A DNA stretch of 57,500 nucleotides, from positions 610,573-668,072 of the forward strand of contig CM022669.1 in the NCBI GenBank assembly GCA_012295275.1. Reading direction: 5' to 3'. Source of the DNA: Chrysomallon squamiferum. Taxonomy: Eukaryota; Mollusca; Gastropoda; Neomphalida; Peltospiridae. Numbering within the stretch: the stretch's first letter is position 1; each line of letters begins with the position of its first letter. Below the pieces are notes generated by a model. The model was not told the origin of the DNA and searched no databases. It was given only the letters and a program-made list of their open reading frames with translations. Below, piece after piece: positions 41,208-54,016 of this stretch. The translations under genes and the position numbers were made by a program.

Positions 41208-41924
41208 ATGATTGTTTCGAGGCTGTGTGCTCCTTTCCGACATTTGGTAAGTTTTTAGAAGTAAAGCCATTTTTTTCTACTTACTTTTAATTTTTATTAT
41301 TTCTCTCTCTCTCGCCGCTAACCTTTTATGATACAGCTCAAACAAGACATGGCATAAATTAACAGGTTATCTGTAGCTTAACAATCCTATACAAACCGAG
41401 CCGGAACGTGTGTTCGGGCAAGCTCTTGGAAATCCTAGCGTTATTTATAGAACTGGGAATATATGAACAGTAATTTTATTTTTACTTTATTTTATTATTT
41501 CCTTTCCTTTTATTTCTTTTGTTTTGTTTTGTTTATTTGTTAGTGACTTTTCTGAGGGTGTGTCTCTCTTTTCATTTTCATTCATTTAAATTTAAATAAA
41601 AAGAATTTCTTAGTCTTACGTAAATAGAGTTAAAAGAGAAGAAGAAGAAGAAGAAGAAGACTTGTTTTAATGAATATGTTATTTATTTTTGTTTATATTG
41701 GTCCAGGTTCCACACTGTCACAGAGGGATCCATTTATCAGCTTTAACTACTGCAGTATGTACTTTTATAGTTTACTAATCAAATATACTACATCTGTTAC
41801 ATATATCTGTTAGATGAATACTTCCATTACTTGAGAACTAAATACAAAATTATATGTTATGTTAGATATTTCATTAATTAATTAATTAATTTATTATTTT
41901 TGTTATCATTATCATTACTATTAC

Positions 41925-41982
<58 letters not shown>

Positions 41983-44461
41983 TTTTTGAGCAGACTTGGA
42001 AAATAGGAAAAATCAACCATGTTGCTATTGCATGTCCAGACTTAGAGAAGGCTATAAGTCTTTACAAAGATGTCCTTGGGGCCAAAGTCAGTGACAAACA
42101 TGTAGGTATTCAAACATGTAGGTATTCAAACATGTAGGTATTCACACATGTAGGTATTCAAACATGTAGGTATTCAGACACTTTATTTCAAACACTGTAG
42201 TCCAGCAGCAGATTCACACATGTAGGTATTCACACATGTAGGTATTCAAACATGACATGGTGTATCTAGATTCAAACATCTACATGTCTAAACATGTAGG
42301 TATTCATGAGGCATTCAAACATGTAGGTATCTAAAGTGTGTGAAATACCCAGAGTTTTTGTTGATTATTTACAGATTTAATCGGTGTGGTGGTGTGACAC
42401 TAGTATATTTATCTATCCATCTACATGTCTGTCTGTCTGTTTATCTTTCTGTGTATCTGTAGACACACACACACACACACACACAAACACACATACTGAG
42501 ATACAGGCACACAAAGTGACACACATATACATACATAGATACACACACACATACATACATATATATATATACAACCATACATATGTACATACAATCATAA
42601 TACATACATACGTACATACAATCATACATACATGCATACATATATGTAACTGGTATGTAGTTGTTTCTGGAAAAGTTTGTAGCCATTTTGTAGATTATCA
42701 CAGATACAGTTTGTGACACAACTGAACATTTTCATCTTAAATTTGATGTTTGTAATATTTTTCATGGTAATTGTTTCATTTCAGTTGTTTCAGTATCTAT
42801 CTAATATTATGTTATTAAACTTGTAACATATTAGTGTGTTTTCTCTCATGATATAATTTGTATTATATAAAAACACTTGTTATTTCACAGATATGATTTA
42901 TCTTGTTATTGTATTTGACTTATTTCACATTCCAACCATTGCTCATTGACATACTCTAGGTTTAAAAATGAAGTTTTTTGTTTGTTTCAGCCACAGCCAG
43001 ACCATGGAGTGTACACTGTCTTTGTTCAGCTTGGTGACACAAAACTGGAGGTAAGAGTTGTCTAACTTGGCTCATCAGAAACTGGTCCAATGCAATATTG
43101 TTTTATTGTAGTTTTAATTTGTTTTCATTAATAATTGTTTTAATTATTATCACAGACTTATTTTCTGTTTTTGTTCTCTTTGTTTTTAATTGTGTTGTTT
43201 ACATTTACTCATTAATGAAAAAAATCACTAACATTTTCATTAAAGAGAGAACAATGTTAAAATTATCTTTGACAGCTGTCTTTGAAGATTTAAGTTTTCT
43301 AATGATATGTAGTAACTGTTATAAAGATGCAGTAATTGTTATATTAAATCTGGTGATGATTCTTTAATAATAATAAAGTTAATAAGTAATCTAAATACAT
43401 AAAGTTGTGTGGAAACAAAAATCTTTTCTTCCTTTTTAAACACACAGAGAAATTTCTCTGACATTTTTTTAGTTTATCAATCATTTTATTTTATTGTTTT
43501 GTGTATTTTATTTATTGGTTTATAATTTTCTAAGACTCTATTAGTGGAGAAAGGAAAACTGCATTTGCCACATTTGTCTGACAGAGTCATGATTAAAACT
43601 GTTTGCATCAGACACTTTCACACAAAAACATGTTTGTTAATATTTTTAATTTCTATTTTAAACAAAAGCTTCTTCATCCAATGGGTGACAACAGTCCAAT
43701 TCAAAACTTTTTAGATAAAAACAAAAATGGCGGCATGCATCATATTTGTATTGAGGTAAGAGCTTTTTTCTTTCTTTTTTCTAAAATAATAATAACAAGA
43801 TAATTGACATATTTTTAACCTTTGGAATTCTTGTTATAGGTTTTGTATTTAATGTTTGTTTTTGTTCTCTTACAATCCTGTTTTATTCAAAAGCCAAAAC
43901 ACAGATAAATAAGTTTCACATTTTTATGGATTCCTTTTCCTTAATGTACAATATACATACATACATATATACATTTTTTATATTTTTCAATTTCTTTTTT
44001 TTTCCTTTTTCTTGTCTTTGCCCAGTAAAACTCATAACCCATACCAATCATATTTTCAAGCTAAGACAACTTGTACCATCAGATACCAAATGTTTTAATT
44101 TGTTTGTATATCTGTATTTATATCTGTATTTATGTCTGTATTTATGTCTGTGTTTCTGCATGGGTTTCTGTGTTCTTCCAGTGTGTGCCAACTGCACATT
44201 GGTGAATCAATGAACTAAATGTTCTTAAAATTAAGCCTAGCAGTCGATAACAGAACTAGGTTGTATCAACAACTAAAACTATTAACCAGTTATCTAACTG
44301 CAATCATCTGAAAGTTTGGTGTCCTCTCAGATCATTAATGAAACAGAGAACTGCCTTTCTATATAAAGTGTATACATTAAAAATAAACAAAGAACAACAA
44401 CTAAAAAATATTAAAATAATAATAAATAAAAAATAAAAATAAAAATAAAAATAAAATAAAA

Positions 44462-44510
<49 letters not shown>

Positions 44511-44995
44511 TAATTAATAAAATAAAAATAGCAGATCCAACATGAGTGTCATATGATGGTAACTGTGTATGACAGACAACAGGCATTCACTTGCAGTGGT
44601 TTGATAATGTTTAGTAAACTTTACTTGACTTTCAGTCAGAAGGTCAGTTCCTCTTCACAGAGCTCATAAACAAACTGAAACACAGAGAGTTTTCTCAGTC
44701 TTGGGTACAGTTTGTCTAGATACAAGTTTGTTGTCTAGAATTAGTTTTTATTACTGGTTCGGAAAAAGTTTTCCTTTTTATTTAACCTCTGCTGCATGCC
44801 TCATTTTATTCTGTGTGAATTATTCTTATCACATTCCAACAGGTGGACAACATAGAAGCAGCGATGAAGGATCTGAGAGCTAAGAACGTCAGACTCCTCA
44901 GTGACGTTGCTAAAACTGGGGCCCACGGGAAACCCGTGGTTTTCCTCCACCCGAAAGACTGCAATGGCGTCCTTGTGGAACTGGAACAGTCGTGA
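41208..44995 (+). CDS. MCEE: MCEE, mitochondrial methylmalonyl-CoA epimerase (6 exons)
   Basis: Interconverts (S)- and (R)-methylmalonyl-CoA in propionyl-CoA breakdown, feeding the cobalamin-dependent mutase in the mitochondrial matrix (family knowledge). Exons: 41208-41246, 41707-41754, 41994-42101, 42991-43050, 43669-43755, 44843-44995; all GT-AG and phase 0, giving 164 aa (human 176). The first 29 residues (MIVSRLCAPFRHLVPHCHRG onwards) are Arg/His-rich without acids, as in a mitochondrial presequence. The VOC fold follows: WKIGKINHVAIACPDLEKAI with metal-ligand His38, LLHPMGDNSPI, GGMHHICIE with His109/His110, and HGKPVVFLHPKDC...LVELEQS with Glu160. The start is chosen as the first ATG that gives a presequence and a proper donor. 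Candidate polyadenylation signal at 45593-45598. The exon 3 donor is embedded in a minisatellite. Confidence 0.95.
41941..41985. repeat. (ATT)n microsatellite before MCEE exon 3
   Basis: ATT repeat ending 8 bp before the exon 3 acceptor, apparently serving as the pyrimidine-rich tract region. Confidence 0.9.
42095..42335. repeat. 16-bp minisatellite spanning the MCEE intron 3 donor
   Basis: Nine copies of AAACATGTAGGTATTC-like sequence. The first is the real junction: exon 3 ends in AAACAT and the intron begins GTAGGT. Five copies are directly head-to-tail; the other four lie within the next 170 bp. Confidence 0.92.
44465..44508. repeat. (AAT)n microsatellite in MCEE intron 5
   Basis: Uninterrupted AAT units next to an AAATAAAAAT-rich stretch. 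Confidence 0.9.
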
Positions 44996-45217
44996 AACTG
45001 AGAACATGTTAAAAACTTAACTTGTAACAACTGTGTTTCTAATCAAGATATATTCTGAGTGGTTTAAATAATATTTAACCTATATCAACTCCGTATTCGC
45101 AATAATTCAAAAGTAACTGAGTTATCTCCCCTAGCATGATCCAGTGACATAATGAAATCATTTAACATTAAAGAATATGCAGATATCAGAATAGGAATAA
45201 CTTTAACCTGATTTGTG

Positions 45218-45265
<48 letters not shown>

Positions 45266-45361
45266 GATCTTTTATTTCCATTTCCTTATTTGATTTAACC
45301 AATATGGAATATTTCATAAATCAAGTTGATTATCAACATTTGTTTATAATTTTTTAATTTG

Positions 45362-45395
<34 letters not shown>

Positions 45396-46083
45396 CTTAT
45401 TTATTTATTTGATTCTATGTTAGTTTATATGTAGTGTATAGTCTGGTACTGTACTATTTTCTATATAAAACAGAGACTATTTAAAACAGGGCGTGTGTAA
45501 GTTTAATTACCTGAGATAGAAAATGGTGGAAGACAAGGCTGTGTTTGTGTGTCTGGTTCTTTTGTACAAACAGTCACAGTGTAATAATTTGTAATAAAAC
45601 ATAAAACAAACGTGATGGATCTTACGTTCTTTTGTTAAATTGTTCGTCTTTCTTTTCTTTCTTCCTTTCTGTTAGTTACCTAGCAACTATAACACTGTTG
45701 TATAAACTTTGTAGCCAATAAAAAGACTAATTGCTTGAGAACTGTGATTATGATAAATTAAAAAAATAAAAATAAAAATATATATAATTTTTAAAAGTAT
45801 TAATATTAACGTAGTCGCGACTGTTTTGGTTCTTTCCAGTCAAATTTAAATGGGGAAAAGTCATCTATAAAACAAAATACACGTAGAGTCTTGACATCAT
45901 CATCATCATTTATTTGTTCATTCATTCATTCATTCACTCATTCATTTCATTCATTGTTAACATTATTATCATCGTCGTCATCATCATCATTTATTTCATT
46001 TTCATCAGCATCATCGTCATAATAATTATTATGATTAGTATTGTTATTTTTAACCCGGGGTTTCTCTGTACTAAATGGTTGAT
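44996..46083. other. MCEE 3' UTR and flank
   Basis: AT-rich with (ATT)n tracts at 45221-45264 and 45366-45393 and an ATC/ATTC-rich patch at 45900-46025. AATAAA at 45593-45598 is the best candidate end of the MCEE transcript. No gene seen. Confidence 0.6.
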
Positions 46084-46437
46084 TTAACAGACACGTAAAA
46101 CTGTATCGTGCTGCCCAGACTCTAAAAATGTCTTTATGGAATGGAATGGAAAAAAAATTAACGTACTAATCAGAGCAAGCTGTTGTGAAGCACGTCTGCG
46201 ACGGGCACGCCCTTCTGACAGGTCAGCGGGCGTGTCCGTCGCAGAAAAGAGTGTCCAGCATATCGGATCGTGACGAGTCGGTCCCGATGTTTCGCAGCCG
46301 CAATTCGCCCCCTGTGGTCTCCGGTACAATCTCTCAGCCATCACCGGGTCCGTGTTGTTTGCCGTCCTGGTTGTTCTGCTCTTGGCTGCTGTTGTTGTTT
46401 CTTTTTGGCTGCTTTCCTTCTGGTCGACGTAGGCCAT
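46084..46437 (-). CDS. Unassigned 117-codon ORF
   Basis: Starts MAYVDQKESSQKETTTAAKS and includes a Cys/Arg-rich part (CGCETSG, ARRRRAS). A stop codon lies directly before the ATG, so no upstream exon can join in frame. The segment is clearly richer in GC than its surroundings and lies about 120 bp downstream, on the same strand, of the retrotransposon remnant. It could be part of that element or a separate repeat. The opposite strand is also open for 108 codons. No family recognised. Confidence 0.25.
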   Translation of the reverse strand: MAYVDQKESSQKETTTAAKSRTTRTANNTDPVMAERLYRRPQGANCGCETSGPTRHDPICWTLFSATDTPADLSEGRARRRRASQQLALISTLIFFPFHSIKTFLESGQHDTVLRVC

Positions 46438-46555
46438 TCAAATTGATTCGTCAATCAGCCGATCCATCCGCTGTTCAACCAATCAGTCCTCAAGTCAATA
46501 GATTTATATAATTGTTGTTTGTTTTCGTGTCAAAATAAAAAATAAAATAAAAAGT

Positions 46556-47575
46556 TTAAAGTTTGTGTTTTGTTTTGAGAATGTAATTTGTTACTGCAGC
46601 GAGGACTAACTGTCTGTCTTTCATGTTTGGTGCCAGGATGTGTTGGAGCGTGAACTCGATTTTTAGGTCCTCCAGTGTATTGCGTAGTGCTTGTCTTTCC
46701 TTGGCAAAATTTGGACAGTGAAACAAGTAGTGTTTCATGGTTTCTGAGAGTCCACAACTGCAGTTGGGTGATGTGGTGATGTTATGTTTGTATCGAATTA
46801 CGTTTAGGTTGGTTGAGTAACCAATTCTAGCTATGTGAGATTGTTGTTGTGTAGTTTGTTGGCGAGTGTGATTTTGGGTGTTTTGGCGAGTGGTTTGATG
46901 TTCAAGTGCCATTTGTTTTTGGTGTTGTTCCATTCGTTTCGCCATTGTTTGTCGTAATGTTTGGCAGCGATGGAGACGATTTCATTTATTCGGTAGTGTA
47001 TGTCAGTGCAGATGTCTTCGTCTTTAATGCTGAGTGACTCTTTGGCGTAGTGGTCGGCAAGTTCGTTACCGATGATGCCGACGTGTGCTGGGAGCCACTC
47101 CATGGTTAGTTCTTTCTTGTTGTGTTGTATGTCCTCGTGTAGTTGTTGTATTTTGCTGAGCAGGTCTGGTCTGCTGGAACTTCCGGATTGTATTGAGATC
47201 ACGGAACTTAGACTGTCCGAGAAAATGACTGTGTGTTTGTTGTTGTTGTGTTTTACCCACAGCATGGCTCTGATGATGGCTACCAATTCGGCCGTATACA
47301 CCGAAAGGTGATTTCTGATACGAATTGTATGCATGTGGGTTTGTTTGTGTGATCTTGGGCTATGAAGGCGAATCCTACTCTCCCGTTGTCTGGCTTTTTG
47401 GATCCGTCAGTGTAGATGTGCGTGTGTTGTTTTTAGTGGTCGTTTGCTGCTGCCAAAAAAATGGCTTTTTTGAACGGTGGGATCTCTGTTTTCTCAGTTT
47501 CTCTTTTGATCAGGAAAGGTGTGTTTATTGTTGGTTTTGTTTCTTTGTGGTATGCCGGCAGTGGCAAAATGTATT
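46556..47575 (-). pseudogene. Decayed non-LTR retrotransposon 3' end (RNase H and zinc knuckle)
   Basis: In transcript order: a linker of the RT/RNase H junction (to about 47440), then an RNase H domain with all four expected acidic motifs (IYTDGS near 47410, YTAELVAI, IFSDSLSSV, GNELADHYAKE). Next comes a region with WLNIKPLAKTPK-like basic sequence, and a C-terminal zinc knuckle CSCGLSETMKHYLFHCPNF. Breaks: a stop near 47430, a frameshift near 47330 inside RNase H, and another near 46850. The reverse transcriptase and everything 5' of it are missing, as in 5'-truncated insertions. RNase H limits it to the I/Nimb/R1/Loa-type clades; I cannot place it further. It is not expected to be active. 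Confidence 0.85.
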
Positions 47576-47844
47576 TAATTTACCTGTGTAGTTTATAACA
47601 CTTGATAATTATCTCCCTCCCTCACGATGAGGTGTGGACGTGTTGTACGTTAGAGCGCGTGTTTGTGTAAGAAAAACTGCCGTGTAGTTTATGGGAGATA
47701 ACTCGTGCTTTGTTGATGTTTCAACAGCCTGTAATTTGACGAGAAGACAGCTTTTTTGTAGATCACTACTAGTATTATATGTATTATAATATTATATGAG
47801 TTACTGAAACGATTATTATTATTATTTTTGTTGTTATTGTTGTT

Positions 47845-47857
47845 ATCATTACTGTTG

Positions 47858-47897
<40 letters not shown>
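47845..47897. repeat. (ATT)n microsatellite
   Basis: ATT units following TTG/TTA-rich sequence. Confidence 0.9.
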
Positions 47898-47900
<3 letters not shown>

Positions 47901-48049
47901 ATATTATTTTTAATTTATATTCTAATTATAAAGAATGTTAATTTCTTTTTCCCCTTATATTTGTTATTGTTACAATTACTATTTCTTTGTCGTTCATTCG
48001 TTTTCTTCTTATTATTCTTCTTCTTTTATCTCTCGCTCTCTCTGTCTCT

Positions 48050-48094
<45 letters not shown>
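48050..48094. repeat. (CA)n microsatellite
   Basis: AC dinucleotide run directly after a CT-rich stretch. Confidence 0.9.
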
Positions 48095-48098
<4 letters not shown>

Positions 48099-48324
48099 AA
48101 TGTAATAGCACAATTATTCTTTTTGATTACAACTATTACACTAACCGCCGTTCAGCCGGACCAGTTTTAGTCTGTTATGACGCAATTTCCGCAATTATAC
48201 TGCGCATGTCAGCTAATATAAACGAAGCAGTTGGCGGTATAGTTTTTGAATAATAGAGCACAGGGTTTTCGTTTTGTATTAATTATCTCAAGTTGGTCTA
48301 TTGATTGGAAACGAACTCACTCAC

Positions 48325-48443
48325 CTGTTGTGATGCCAGGCTTCACGTTTATTGTGCTGGTATTGATCAAGTCCACAGATGAGAGGGTCGAACAGGCGCG
48401 CTTCTAAACCAAAACCGTCTAGACTTGCATTTCGTCCATTCAT
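48325..48443 (-). CDS. Possible first coding exon, gene unknown
   Basis: From an ATG at 48443 the minus strand reads MNGRNASLDGFGLEARLFDP and LICGLDQYQHNKREAWHHN, then meets a strong donor (CAG|GTGAGTGAG) in phase 2. Composition is balanced and GC-richer than the flanks, unlike the repeat ORFs around it. I find no downstream exon on the minus strand that continues it, and I recognise no family. It could be a fragment of a mobile element or chance. Confidence 0.3.
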
Positions 48444-48591
48444 TTGTTGATTTGCTTTGTTTGTTTGTTTGGTTGTTGTTGTGTTGTTGTTGTTTTGTTT
48501 TTTTTTTTTTTTTTTTCTTGCTTGTTTCTTTATTTCTTTTTTACACATTATGATTATTTTATTTTTTATATATACTAACATTCTATTTGCC

Positions 48592-48593
<2 letters not shown>

Positions 48594-48682
<89 letters not shown>
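48594..48682. repeat. (CT)n microsatellite
   Basis: About 89 bp of uninterrupted CT. Confidence 0.95.
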
Positions 48683-48687
<5 letters not shown>

Positions 48688-49326
48688 TTTGTGTGTATGT
48701 TTATACAAATTTTTGTCTATATACATATAATTATCTATCTTTCGCTCGCTTAAATAAAAAAATGACATTTAATTAGTGATTATGTAGCATGTAATTAGAT
48801 TTGTTTCTCGCAATTAGTAAACAAGGAGAAAGGAAATTATAAATTATAAATATTTAAATTAGAAATAGACAAACTGTTTTATACGTATTATATTAGTAAT
48901 ATATTTATTATAACTACGTGTAAATGCTTGTTTCAAATTTAGTCTTTTACAATTTCTAATAAGCATAGCATTTTATTATTTAATTAAACAAAAAAATATT
49001 TTCATTTAACTAATGAAATTTGAAATAAAATATGCCAATTTATTCAGATGATATTCATGTATATATTTGTTTTTAATTAATTTATTTATTTATAGTAGTA
49101 GTAGTAGTAGTAATAATAATAATAATAATAATAATAGTAGTTGTTGTTGTTTTGGCAATGTAAAAAAGACGAGCATTACTTTTTGTGTAAATTTAATACA
49201 AGAACAGATCACACTGTCTTCACAATAGACACACACAAAAAAGTAACTAAATAAATAAATTCGGGTAAAAATGAATGCAAGAAATAATTTGAAATTATTC
49301 TACAGAAAAAGGTCATAATTATTATC

Positions 49327-49327
49327 T

Positions 49328-49391
<64 letters not shown>
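49327..49391. repeat. (TTTA)n microsatellite
   Basis: About 16 tetranucleotide units. Confidence 0.95.
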
Positions 49392-49396
<5 letters not shown>

Positions 49397-49726
49397 TGTC
49401 TTGCTTTTTTCTTTTTTTTAATACTTTTATTATTTTTATTTTATTTTTTTAATTCTTGTAGGTCATTAGATATTTTGAAGTTTTTTCGTTGTAACGATTC
49501 TGTGTGCCGATCTAACCAAGCATGTTATTGAATTTTCTCCCATCGTTTCCATAATTAAATATTTATGTATGCAGGAAAACAATTAGTGTTTTGGGTTTTT
49601 AATAATGCGTTCATTAATGGTACGGATGGGTGAGTCTTGTAAATAAATAAAAATAAGTAAATAAGTACAGAAACAACGAATCGAAAAGTGCATCTGAGAA
49701 AACGAAATTAAATAAACAAAATGTCG

Positions 49727-49729
<3 letters not shown>

Positions 49730-49796
<67 letters not shown>

Positions 49797-49811
49797 ATTT
49801 ATTATTATTAA

Positions 49812-49871
<60 letters not shown>

Positions 49872-49875
49872 CAGT
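49730..49875. repeat. Compound (AAT)n and (TAG)n microsatellite
   Basis: AAT run at about 49730-49788, a short AT spacer, then a TAG run at about 49811-49875. Confidence 0.95.
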
Positions 49876-50314
49876 AGTAGGAGTATAGAACAAAAATATG
49901 ACCGTTAGGTAGGAGAAAAAAAAGAAAGAAGAAGAAATGTATGATGAAAACAGAAAGCTTAACTTTGTAATGTTACGAATATCGATTGGTTTGAATTAAT
50001 AACAGAATCCTGATCCGTTATTTTTGTAAAATCTAATTTTGTACAACGTCACTGTGCGCACTCGTTTGGACAATTAGGAAGTTATCAGTTATCCATTTCG
50101 ATTGCTTGCGAACATTAAGGAAAATGTTAGACAGCATTAAACAGTTAAATACAGTAAGTACAGAACGAGGTTGTGAACTAGCTAGGCGTCAACACGAGCA
50201 GAAAGAAACACAACCAGACAGACAGACAGATCGTTTAGAAACATATAAAAAATAAACTAAAGAAGATGGATAAATAGAAACAAAAAGCAGAGACAGAAAC
50301 ACGGATGAATGACC

Positions 50315-50320
<6 letters not shown>

Positions 50321-50393
<73 letters not shown>
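50321..50393. repeat. (GA)n microsatellite
   Basis: About 73 bp of GA, followed by two (TA)n tracts at about 50460-50545. Confidence 0.95.
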
Positions 50394-50398
<5 letters not shown>

Positions 50399-50511
50399 GT
50401 ACCAAAAAATTATATATATATATAAATGTAACAAAACAAAAACAACCACAACAAAAAAAAATTATATATATATATCTATATATAAGAAAACAAAAACAAC
50501 CACTACAAAAA

Positions 50512-50542
<31 letters not shown>

Positions 50543-50649
50543 CAGATGAAATTAAATTTAAAAAAATTTAATAAACAAAACAAAACAAAAAATATTAAAA
50601 AGATCACATAAATTAATATTACTCTTATTACAGTTATTACAAGCAGTCA

Positions 50650-50940
50650 ATCACAAGGATTCGAACTCGAAACCTGGTTGACAGGAACAAGGTCAGGTGA
50701 CACATTGTTCTCTAACGTGTCACATTCCTTAACCCGCCTGCAGCAGGTGTTTGTACAAAAGCAGACGTCATAACCCAGAGCCGCTCCAACACTTAGCACT
50801 GGAGGGGGAAATGAATAAAGTGGGATTTCCACCCGAGTGCGTCCAACGTCGCTGTTAATGACGTGACAGCAGAGGGGGGACCTGCCCGCGTGGTATCTCA
50901 CATAGATATAACTGTGGGCCAATCTGATTAATATCACACT
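50650..50940 (-). repeat. GC-richer islet with a B-box-like motif, possible retroposed element
   Basis: About 290 bp of markedly higher GC content in an AT-rich desert. On the minus strand it ends with GAGTTCGAATCC, one mismatch from a Pol III B box, preceded about 50 bp upstream by GTTAGAGAAC, which loosely resembles an A box. The T-arm stem does not pair well, so it is not a functional tRNA. A tRNA-derived SINE is possible but the element body lies on the unexpected side. Confidence 0.25.
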
Positions 50941-51049
50941 TATGTATTTTATATTCGGCTATTTGTATATCGTAAATAAACGTTAATGTGTGAAATGACA
51001 AAAAATAGTGCGCTTTTATTATCACTAACGTTTCCTTAAAAGCAAAATT

Positions 51050-51052
<3 letters not shown>

Positions 51053-51135
<83 letters not shown>
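51053..51135. repeat. (GA)n microsatellite
   Basis: About 83 bp of uninterrupted GA. Confidence 0.95.
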
Positions 51136-51138
<3 letters not shown>

Positions 51139-51274
51139 AACGAAATTTTCATAAATGTATTTTTATAGAAAAGGGTATTTATTGTTATACACATATTCGC
51201 GACTGTAAGTTTTAGATCTCATGTTATTGTATTTTGATTATAAATATTATTCTCTGTTTGATTGATTAATTCAG

Positions 51275-51463
51275 TGTATTGACTCGGGTGGCTGGATGTA
51301 CACAGGCCACGTTCCGGTCATTACAGTCGGGTGGTTCTGTGATGCAAGGAAACGTTCTGTTTTCACTTCTCAGTCGTCCGAGTTCAGCGCCGTCCTCCAC
51401 GACGTACACGACGTCCGACAAGCTAACTGCATTTCAACAATCAATAGCAGTTTCTGTTTTATT
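51275..51463 (+). CDS. Possible internal coding exon, gene unknown
   Basis: Flanked by an acceptor (TTAATTCAG) and a donor (GTACGTGTG); 63 codons, phase 0 at both ends. It reads CIDSGGWMYTGHVPVITVGW and continues with FCDARKRSVFT, SEFSAVLHDVHD and ANCISTINSSFCFI. Four Cys residues and balanced composition suggest an extracellular domain piece. No family recognised and no partner exon found, so it may be an isolated exon of a gene extending past the window or a chance ORF. Confidence 0.3.
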
Positions 51464-51713
51464 GTACGTGTGAATATGTGTGTGTATATACGCACACACA
51501 CATATACAATAAAATATATATATATAACAAGTTTATCTTTTTGGCTAAAAGAAACGAAAATGTTTCTATATTTTCTTTCTTTCATTCATTTATATATTAA
51601 TTTTTCTTGTTATTGTTGTTGATTAAAATATAATCATGCAGTCAAAATCACATATTTTTTTCTTTTCGCATTTCGTACTTATTTTATTTTACTTCGTTTA
51701 TTAAGTAACTAAG

Positions 51714-51718
<5 letters not shown>

Positions 51719-51790
<72 letters not shown>
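51719..51790. repeat. (CT)n microsatellite
   Basis: About 72 bp of uninterrupted CT. Confidence 0.95.
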
Positions 51791-51793
<3 letters not shown>

Positions 51794-52214
51794 TTCTTTG
51801 TTTCCATCTCTCTGCCTGCAAGAATGAATGGGTGCATGTTTTGATAAATTATAAATTATGTAAGGATAAGCAATTTTCTTTTCAATGGTCTCCACCAAAT
51901 ATATATATATAAATAAAAATAATTTTAAGAAACTGGAAATTAACAAGCTTCTGCTTCATGTCCTATTTTTGTTACAACTACTGATACGGTTCCAAACTAC
52001 TGGCGTTTATTTCCTTCATGAATAAACAAAGCGATATTCACGTGAAAATATGATAAATAATAATTAACATTTATTTATCTTCATCTCTGAAGGGACAACA
52101 CACATTTACAGAAAACAATTCACAATATAATCCACTGTTTTAATCATAGTGCATTTCTGAGCCCCCCTCTCTCTTATTCATTATGTCTCTTTCTCACTCT
52201 TTATCTCCCTCTCT

Positions 52215-52270
<56 letters not shown>
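52215..52270. repeat. (GT)n microsatellite
   Basis: GT run directly after a CT-rich stretch. Confidence 0.95.
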
Positions 52271-52271
<1 letters not shown>

Positions 52272-52403
52272 TTTTGAATTCAACAATTAAAATAATCGTT
52301 TAGAAGTTTTATGTTTCCGGTGAGAGGATAAACTATTTTTACATTTCATTAATTACATGCAGATAATTTCCTGTTAGAAAAAATAATAACAAATGATATA
52401 CGT

Positions 52404-52505
<102 letters not shown>

Positions 52506-52937
52506 ATATAGGTATTTAACAAATTGTTTAGTTATAAAACTTAGATATTGTTTATGTGGAGAATTAACAAGATGAAGTATTTCAGCACATTAGTCTATCA
52601 CAGAAACTGGAAGATGGTAGAGACCTCATCCAATTTTGTTTGAAAAACGTAAATTCCAGATTTGTAAAATAATTAAACATGAATGTGTATTCACTTCTCA
52701 GACACTGCTATGTTCCTAAATATCATTTTAGTATGTGTACGTTGTTAAACAGTAGAAATCGAAATTTAGTAGAAAAGTTTGTTATAAAGTATTTGAACAA
52801 AGAAACATTATTTTATTTAACTAACCTTCTCCATTAACAATAAAAGCCAGTGTTATTAAATATGTTACTAATCAAGATACTGGGTAGAGATGATGTTAGA
52901 TTAGAATATAATAAATTTTTCTCTGTGTAGTTTGTAT

Positions 52938-52944
<7 letters not shown>

Positions 52945-52994
<50 letters not shown>
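52945..52994. repeat. (GT)n microsatellite
   Basis: About 50 bp of GT. Confidence 0.95.
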
Positions 52995-52996
<2 letters not shown>

Positions 52997-53864
52997 AGTG
53001 TTAATGAATTGTATTATGTACGTATGAGTGCCCAAGGCTGTACTGCCTGTAGCAAATAAAGGTCTGTATCTGTAATTATAAAAAATGAACAGGGTTTAAT
53101 ACAAACAACATGTTACAGACTTTTACAAGATAATGTATTCAACGAGTTGTTCAAAGGACTCGGGCAGATATTTGTAAACTTGGGTAATACTTCTTTCAGA
53201 GGAGAGTAAAGAGTTCGTCATAAAGACTATTCAGACTACGTTCAGCTTCAAGCTGTCGCATTCTCCACACCTACTATGTCATCGAGATCTCTATCGAGCA
53301 ACAACCGCTCCGCATCGCGTCAATCTATACATCACGTGACAGCGTGTCCACCAATCAACGGGCAGCGCCGGAGTAATTTATTACAGGCAACTTGCTGATA
53401 TCGACACATAATTCCCTTTGATCTAGCCGCGCAGGCAAAGCGTCCTGTGCACAAACTTAGCCAGTGAATGCTGAAAATAAATTAACAGCTTTTCATGATA
53501 GCAAAAGCGTTCACCTAATTTTTTTTTTTTTTGTTTCCTTGTATAATCAGTACATGAAATGATATTCATGGAAAAGTGAAAAAACATCTGTAAATACACA
53601 AAGTGTTGCAGTGTCCTGCACGCGAGCGCGCACGCGCGTTTGTGTGTGTGTGTGTGAATAACTCGTTTGTTAAAAAAGCTCTTGTATAAAGATATTTAGA
53701 AAATGTTCAACAGAAAGTCCATATATGCATTATTTATTTATTTGTTATTTATTTATTCAATTATTTGTTTGTTTGTTTGTGTTTGTTTGTTTATTTGTTT
53801 ATTTATTTATATATTATTAAAAATAATCTCTATTATGATTATGAGAGAGAGTTAATACAGTCAG

Positions 53865-54016
<152 letters not shown>

